Positions 4,961 through 9,371 of a stretch of DNA of 9,371 nt are shown here, piece after piece; the first letter of the stretch is position 1, and each line of letters opens with the position of its first letter. The translations under genes and the position numbers were made by a program. Origin of the DNA: Patescibacteria group bacterium (GTDB lineage: Bacteria > Patescibacteriota > Patescibacteriia > UBA9934); contig JAUPWK010000042.1 of the NCBI GenBank assembly GCA_030916555.1, positions 1 to 9,371 of the forward strand, given 5' to 3'. The notes under the pieces are model-generated. The model was given only the letters and a program-made list of their open reading frames with translations. It had not been told where the DNA came from and searched no databases.

Positions 4961-6454
4961 ATGCCTCAGGTTATTGGACAGTATGGACGACATCGCATCC
5001 TGGAAATAATTCCAGGTTTGTTGAGCTGGGGAATTCTCACAACAGCCATTGTTTTATCTTTTGTTGCGCCAACTGCAGCGGTCGTCTTCATCATTGTATT
5101 TGATCTGTATTGGATGCTGCGTGTATTTTATTTTATTATCCATGTTCTTGCTTCCTACAGTCAGTATAAAAAGTATTTAGGTATTGAGTGGTATCAAAAA
5201 CTTACTACTTTGCCAGGGTGGGATGAGGTGTATCACCTTGTTTTTCTTCCGACGTATCAAGAAGAACTACCAATTCTTGAAGAAGCAATGGAATCGTTGT
5301 TGCGTGCTCAGTATCGAAAAGATCGGATTATTGTAGTTCTCGGGGGAGAGGAGCGAGATAAACGCAACTTTGAAAATTATCGTGAAGATATTGAGAAGCG
5401 ATACAAACATCATTTTTACGATGTCCTCTTCACCGTGCACCCTAAGGATCTGCCTGGAGAATTGCCCGGTAAGGGGTCAAACATGCGGTACATGGGACAT
5501 GAAGTACAAAAGTATTTGGCTGATAAAGACATTAATCCAGAGAGAATTATTGTATCTGCATTTGATGTGGATACCATTGCGCATCCGCAGTATTTTGCTT
5601 GCCTTGCGTATCAGTTTCTTACCGTACAAAACCCACACCGATCATCGTATCAGCCAATCACTCTGTTCTCCAACAATATTTGGAGTGCTACCGCCCCGGT
5701 TCGGGTAGCGGCTTTCGGTACTGTATTTTGGTTGTTTTCCGAATTAGTTCGTCCGGAGCGCATGTGGACGTTTTCATCACATTCCATGTCATGGAAAATG
5801 TTGATTGATGTTGGTTTTTGGGAGCCAGATTTAGTGAGCGAAGATTCACGCATTTTTATGCAGGGATTTTTGCATTATGACGGTGACTACCGGGTGACCC
5901 CAATTTTCCTCCCTGTGTCTATGGATACGGTAGCTGGGGGAAATTATTGGGAGAGTCTTGTGGCTTTGTATAAGCAACAGCGCCGTTGGGCTTGGGGCGT
6001 AGAACACTTCCCATATATGCTCACAAAGTTTAAGGAGCATCCAAACTTGCCTCGCCGTTACAAAATTCGTTATATCTTCAACCACCTTGAAGGTATGTTT
6101 ACCTGGGCAACGGCGCCATTTTTGATTTTTATTCTTGGTTATTTGCCGTTCATCACCGTTAACGCGGCTGACAGTGCGTTATTTGTAAATTCACCCTACA
6201 CGCTAGAATTCATGATGCGTGGTGCCACTATTGGAGTTTTTATTACGGGAGCATTAAGTTTTTTCTTATTGCCATCTCGTCCAAGTCGGGCTCCGCGTTG
6301 GAATTGGCTTCTCATGCTTTTGCAGTGGACGCTTTTACCTGTAACTTTCATTCTCTTTGGAGCCTTGCCTGCACTCGACGCGCAGACGCGCTTCATGTTG
6401 GGGAAGTATCTTGGATTTAACGTTACGAAGAAGATCTCTACCTCCCGCGATTAA
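4961..6454 (+). CDS. Membrane-bound processive glycosyltransferase, family GT2
   Basis: A 497-residue polysaccharide-synthase-like enzyme of the cellulose/hyaluronan synthase type. Two membrane helices lie at the N-terminus (about 17-45 and 48-68). The cytoplasmic GT-A catalytic domain follows: PTYQEE (97-102) for the nucleotide-sugar site, PGKGSNMR (169-176), the metal-binding DVDT (202-205), the catalytic-base region SED (293-295) and QQRRW (339-343), the acceptor-side Q-x-x-R-W motif. Further membrane helices are at about 377-400, 420-437 and 446-468. It probably uses a UDP-sugar to extend and perhaps export a surface chain; the sugar cannot be read from sequence. I chose ATG 4961, one base after the previous stop. 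A TTG at 4952 would add three residues and overlap it. The next gene begins nine bases after the stop. Confidence 0.93.
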   Translation: MPQVIGQYGRHRILEIIPGLLSWGILTTAIVLSFVAPTAAVVFIIVFDLYWMLRVFYFIIHVLASYSQYKKYLGIEWYQKLTTLPGWDEVYHLVFLPTYQEELPILEEAMESLLRAQYRKDRIIVVLGGEERDKRNFENYREDIEKRYKHHFYDVLFTVHPKDLPGELPGKGSNMRYMGHEVQKYLADKDINPERIIVSAFDVDTIAHPQYFACLAYQFLTVQNPHRSSYQPITLFSNNIWSATAPVRVAAFGTVFWLFSELVRPERMWTFSSHSMSWKMLIDVGFWEPDLVSEDSRIFMQGFLHYDGDYRVTPIFLPVSMDTVAGGNYWESLVALYKQQRRWAWGVEHFPYMLTKFKEHPNLPRRYKIRYIFNHLEGMFTWATAPFLIFILGYLPFITVNAADSALFVNSPYTLEFMMRGATIGVFITGALSFFLLPSRPSRAPRWNWLLMLLQWTLLPVTFILFGALPALDAQTRFMLGKYLGFNVTKKISTSRD

Positions 6455-6463
6455 TGCAACTGT

Positions 6464-7510
6464 ATGCATGTTTCTATTCATGTTCTCACGTGGAACGATC
6501 TCCGCTATCTCCCGGATCTGTTTCGCTCGCTTGAGGCCCAGACGTATACAGACGTTTCAATCCGTGTGCTTGATAACGGCAGTACCGACGGCACGCTTGC
6601 GTATATTCAGGAGCATCACCCGCAATTTTTAGTGGCCCGGAATGTTAGAAATCTTGGGTTCGCTCCGGGGCATAATCAACTTATGCGCTTTGCATTTGAG
6701 CGCTGGGGAGACGTTGATTTGACTGAGAGAGCAATTCTGATCGTGAACGCTGACATGATTTTACATGAACGCATGCTTGAGGAGCTTGTGACTGCATTAA
6801 AGACAGACGCTGAACTTGCTGCTGCACAGCCAAAGCTGTTGCGAGCTTTCGCAAACGTTCCTCTTGAAGACGGTACGGAACAGAATGTGCAATCAGACGT
6901 GCTTGATACTACAGGGTTAGCCCTGATAAAAACTTGGAGAATGGAGGATCGAGGGGCAGGAGAGGTTGATAAGGGTCAGTACGATAATAAGACGGATATA
7001 CTCGGAGTGACCGGTACGTGTGCCCTGTGGCGAGCTTCGGCGTTGAAAACTGTAAGCGTTGACGGTGAGCCGTTTGACGGCGATTTTTTTGCTTATCGTG
7101 AAGACTGTGACTTGGCGCTTCGTGCTCGTCGTGCCGGCTATAGAGCGAAGTTTATTCCCTCAGCCAAGGCTCACCATTACCGTGGTATGTATGGAGCTGC
7201 GAATCGCACGCTTTGGCAACGTATCATTGATCGCCGTAAGCAGCGACCATTCCCCGCGGCACTTTCAACAAGAAATCAACTGTTTTTTCTGGTAAAAAAT
7301 CTTACTGTAACAGACTTTTTTACGTACGGCATTTGGATTTTGCCAAACGAATTTTTCCGAGTCTGCTACGGTTTTGTACTTGAGCCGCAAACCCGGAGTT
7401 TACTGCTAAAAAGCCCGCTATTGTTCATGAAAATGCTGAAGAAACGGAAGCAGGTCTTTGCGATTGTTAAGGAATCGGGTAAGGTGATCCGCGCCTATGT
7501 CGGTGCCTGA
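6464..7510 (+). CDS. Glycosyltransferase family 2, WbbL/rhamnosyltransferase-like
   Basis: A 348-residue non-processive GT2 transferase. GT-A features in order: VLDNGSTDGT (35-44) binding the nucleotide, NLGFAPGHNQ (63-72), the D-x-D-type metal site as VNAD (94-97), GVTGTCALWR (181-190), then FFAYREDCDLALRARRAGY (208-226), the catalytic-base and acceptor region typical of rhamnosyltransferases, and HHYRG (237-241). A loop at about 129-178 is longer than usual. The C-terminal 75 residues hold a hydrophobic patch (about 272-325), which suggests membrane association without a clear spanning helix. It likely adds one sugar (often deoxyhexose in this group) to a lipid-linked surface glycan. No Shine-Dalgarno sequence is seen before ATG 6464. 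The next gene overlaps its last 14 bases. Confidence 0.93.
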   Translation: MHVSIHVLTWNDLRYLPDLFRSLEAQTYTDVSIRVLDNGSTDGTLAYIQEHHPQFLVARNVRNLGFAPGHNQLMRFAFERWGDVDLTERAILIVNADMILHERMLEELVTALKTDAELAAAQPKLLRAFANVPLEDGTEQNVQSDVLDTTGLALIKTWRMEDRGAGEVDKGQYDNKTDILGVTGTCALWRASALKTVSVDGEPFDGDFFAYREDCDLALRARRAGYRAKFIPSAKAHHYRGMYGAANRTLWQRIIDRRKQRPFPAALSTRNQLFFLVKNLTVTDFFTYGIWILPNEFFRVCYGFVLEPQTRSLLLKSPLLFMKMLKKRKQVFAIVKESGKVIRAYVGA

Positions 7511-8327
7511 TGTTTCCATTCTCATCGTTCACACTTTTGAACAGCGTTTGATTCGTCAGACGTTGCGTGGAATTCGACGCGCAGCTCCACAGCTGCACGT
7601 CGAAATTTTGATTATTGATAATAATCCCGCTGTCGGAATTTCTGACATGCTAAAGCGAGAATTTCCGGAGGTGCGCTATTTTGCAAAACAAAATGAGGGC
7701 TTTGGTTCAGCCATGAATGTGGGAATGAAGGCTGCCAAGGGCAAGTACGTTTTGGTCTTCAATCCTGACATTATTATTTCTGCAGGAGCGCTTGAAAAGC
7801 TATATACCTACATGGAGCAGCACTCCGATGTCGGTATAGTCGGTCCAAAGCTTTTGAATGCTGATGGGACGCTCCAATATTCTTGTAATCGTTATCACGA
7901 GGTACTCGTACCTATTTTGCGCCGTACACCGCTTGGAAGATTGTCGTTCGGAAAACGGAAGGTCGATCATTTCCTTATGAAGGATAGCTCTCATGAGGAG
8001 ATTATTGAAGTTGACTGGCTCATGGGAAGCTCGTTGTTTACTAGAGCAGAGGCGCTCAAAAAAGTTGGTTATTTTGATGAGCGTTTTTTCATGTATTTTG
8101 AAGACACGGATTTATGCTGGAGATTCTGGGAGGCAGGGTACAAGGTCGTCTATAACCCAGAGGCTGTCATGGTACACTATCATCGACGCGCTTCAGCTGA
8201 CGGCTCGCTTTTTAAGCAGTTGCGTTCGCCATTAACGTGGCACCATATCAGGAGCGCTTATAAGTTTTTCCGGAAACATTCCGGGCAAAAAAATCCGCGT
8301 GAACTCGCACAACTTTCTTCAAGCTGA
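7497..8327 (+). CDS. Glycosyltransferase family 2, WbbL-like
   Basis: A 276-residue GT2 transferase, clearly WbbL-like. Motifs: IDNN (40-43), QNEGFGSAMNVGM (65-77), NPD as the metal-binding site (89-91), GPKLLNADGTLQYSC (116-130), which is a signature of this group, the VDWLMGSSLFTR segment (172-183), and FDERFFMYFEDTDLCWR (193-209) with the acidic catalytic region, then HYHR (227-230). It is soluble or peripheral: no membrane helix is apparent, and the C-terminus is basic. It starts inside the previous gene (14-base overlap), which points to translational coupling; AAGG at 7481-7484 lies 12 bases before ATG. Together with the preceding gene it probably adds consecutive sugars to the same glycan. 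Donor and acceptor are unknown. Confidence 0.94.
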   Translation: MSVPDVSILIVHTFEQRLIRQTLRGIRRAAPQLHVEILIIDNNPAVGISDMLKREFPEVRYFAKQNEGFGSAMNVGMKAAKGKYVLVFNPDIIISAGALEKLYTYMEQHSDVGIVGPKLLNADGTLQYSCNRYHEVLVPILRRTPLGRLSFGKRKVDHFLMKDSSHEEIIEVDWLMGSSLFTRAEALKKVGYFDERFFMYFEDTDLCWRFWEAGYKVVYNPEAVMVHYHRRASADGSLFKQLRSPLTWHHIRSAYKFFRKHSGQKNPRELAQLSSS

Positions 8328-9371
8328 ACACCGAGATTTGCACGCGCCTATACTTGCGCCGGTGCATATTTCCAAACCAAAACGACCCGCTTTTCGTCGG
8401 TACCTTTTTATACTGGCGTTTTTAGGTTTTTCGATTACAGTTATTTTGACGCTTATTGGTACCGCCTATTTATTAGATGGCGCACTACGTGTGAAGTCCG
8501 CGATGAGTGAGGGTGAGACGGCTATGAACGCAGCTGATTTTTCTGCTGCTACCGACGCGCTTGATAAGGCATTGTCAGGTCTGCACGAAATGAAATCAGG
8601 TTTCCCTTTTTTAAGTTATTTGAAGCCCATTCCTTGGGTAGGTGAGCAGCTTGGGGGTGCTGAGGCAGTTGTTGATGCGGCACTCGAGACCGTGGAGGTT
8701 ATCCATACCGGACTTGTCGTTGCTCAGGATGTACTTGCGACTGCTTCGGGTGCTGGTGATCTTGTGCTTGGAGCTGATGGTTCTGGTGTTGCAATTCCGT
8801 ACGCAGACCTCACCGACGAAGACAAGCGTTTATTGCTCACTGGCTTGGCTTCATCGCTGCCGCAGCTTCGGGACATGCAAGTACGTCTGCGTTTAGCGCA
8901 GGCCGATCTTGACCGCTTGGATGAATATCGACTTACGCCGGCGCTGAAGGCGGCTGTTCAGCCGCTTGAGGAGTTGATTCCTGATCTCCTAACAAGTGTC
9001 GATGTGCTTGTTCCGTTTGCCGCCATTGCTCCGGAATACGGGGGCATTGGAGAAGACAAACAGTTTTTGGTGCTATTCTTAAATGATACCGAATTGCGGC
9101 CGGGAGGTGGCTTTATTGGGGTGTATGGACTCATGGTTATCCGTGATGGTCAGATTAAGAACATGATCACCGAAGACTCATATAGTATCGATGCCTTTGT
9201 TCAGGGCAACCCAAATTACCACGTCAACCCGCCACCACCGCTCGTGTCTTATCTGACTCAGCCGGTGTGGTATTTCCGTGATTCTTCTTGGTCGCCAGAT
9301 TTTGAGCAGACTGCTCGAGACGCAACGCAACTCATGCGTCAGGAAATCGCGTTTGGGGGCCAGCCAGTTCC
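8299..9371 (+). CDS. DUF4012 family membrane protein, 3' end beyond window
   Basis: The reading frame is open from the TAA at 8233-8235 to the right edge, so the C-terminus is missing. From GTG 8299 there are 357 complete codons. Residues 1-34 are short and basic near the membrane (SKPKRPAFRR), one membrane helix lies at about 35-59 (YLFILAFLGFSITVILTLIG), and the rest is outside or periplasm-like. A helical region (about 65-240) precedes the DUF4012 core: FLVLFLNDTELRPGGGFIG (256-274) and FRDSSWSPDFEQTA, hallmarks of the family, whose function is not known. Members occur in glycan gene clusters of CPR bacteria and Actinobacteria. The start is uncertain: GTG 8299 overlaps the previous gene by 29 bases, while TTG 8338 or GTG 8362 would also keep the helix. 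No ribosome binding site decides it. Confidence 0.85.
   Translation, partial: MNSHNFLQAEHRDLHAPILAPVHISKPKRPAFRRYLFILAFLGFSITVILTLIGTAYLLDGALRVKSAMSEGETAMNAADFSAATDALDKALSGLHEMKSGFPFLSYLKPIPWVGEQLGGAEAVVDAALETVEVIHTGLVVAQDVLATASGAGDLVLGADGSGVAIPYADLTDEDKRLLLTGLASSLPQLRDMQVRLRLAQADLDRLDEYRLTPALKAAVQPLEELIPDLLTSVDVLVPFAAIAPEYGGIGEDKQFLVLFLNDTELRPGGGFIGVYGLMVIRDGQIKNMITEDSYSIDAFVQGNPNYHVNPPPPLVSYLTQPVWYFRDSSWSPDFEQTARDATQLMRQEIAFGGQPV

Noticed and set aside
8642..8896. 84-codon plus-strand frame within the last gene
   Set aside because: It is out of frame within the DUF4012 gene, whose own frame is open throughout and carries the family motifs.
1..9371. CRISPR arrays, tRNA genes, insertion sequences or phage genes
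   Set aside because: I saw no regularly spaced repeats, cloverleaf with T-loop, transposase or terminal repeats anywhere in the window.

Overview
The window looks like a chromosomal piece of a Candidate Phyla Radiation (Patescibacteria) genome, most likely a Parcubacteria-type lineage. The reasons are the protein set (a degenerate PP2C-like membrane protein with a C-terminal repeat domain, a winged-helix/nucleotidyltransferase-like regulator, a shortened TsaB-like protein, tightly packed GT2 glycosyltransferases and a DUF4012 protein), the very short intergenic spaces and the scarcity of well-placed Shine-Dalgarno sequences. TGA is used as a stop several times, so code 25 lineages (Gracilibacteria, Absconditabacteria) are unlikely. 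The lineage call is inference from protein character, not from a database search.

Layout: (1) 1-326 is the region upstream of rplJ. It holds an L10-leader-like RNA (about 200-290) ending in a terminator-like hairpin (291-315), preceded by about 180 bases I cannot assign. (2) 327-1286 is rplJ-rplL, the ribosomal stalk operon, closed by an intrinsic terminator at 1304-1337. (3) 1366-1515 is a 49-residue protein with 12 cysteines. It has its own extended -10 promoter embedded in the rplL terminator and shares a long bidirectional terminator (1521-1562) with the next gene. (4) 1564-3747 (minus strand) encodes a 727-residue protein: degenerate PP2C-like domain, one membrane helix, helical stalk and beta-propeller-like C-terminus. 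(5) 3748-3835 is a divergent promoter region. (6) 3836 to the right edge is a compact plus-strand gene string: winged-helix/NTase-like regulator, short TsaB-like protein, a membrane GT2 synthase, two soluble GT2 transferases, and a DUF4012 membrane protein cut by the window edge. Genes overlap or are separated by fewer than 10 bases.

The stalk operon is housekeeping. The right half reads as a cell-surface glycan assembly operon: the multi-spanning GT2 polymerises or exports a chain, the WbbL-like transferases add sugars, and the DUF4012 protein is membrane-anchored with an unknown, probably envelope-related role. The most novel-looking item is the cysteine-rich miniprotein between the ribosomal operon and the membrane protein. 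It is too short for ordinary gene calling but has a complete transcription unit around it.
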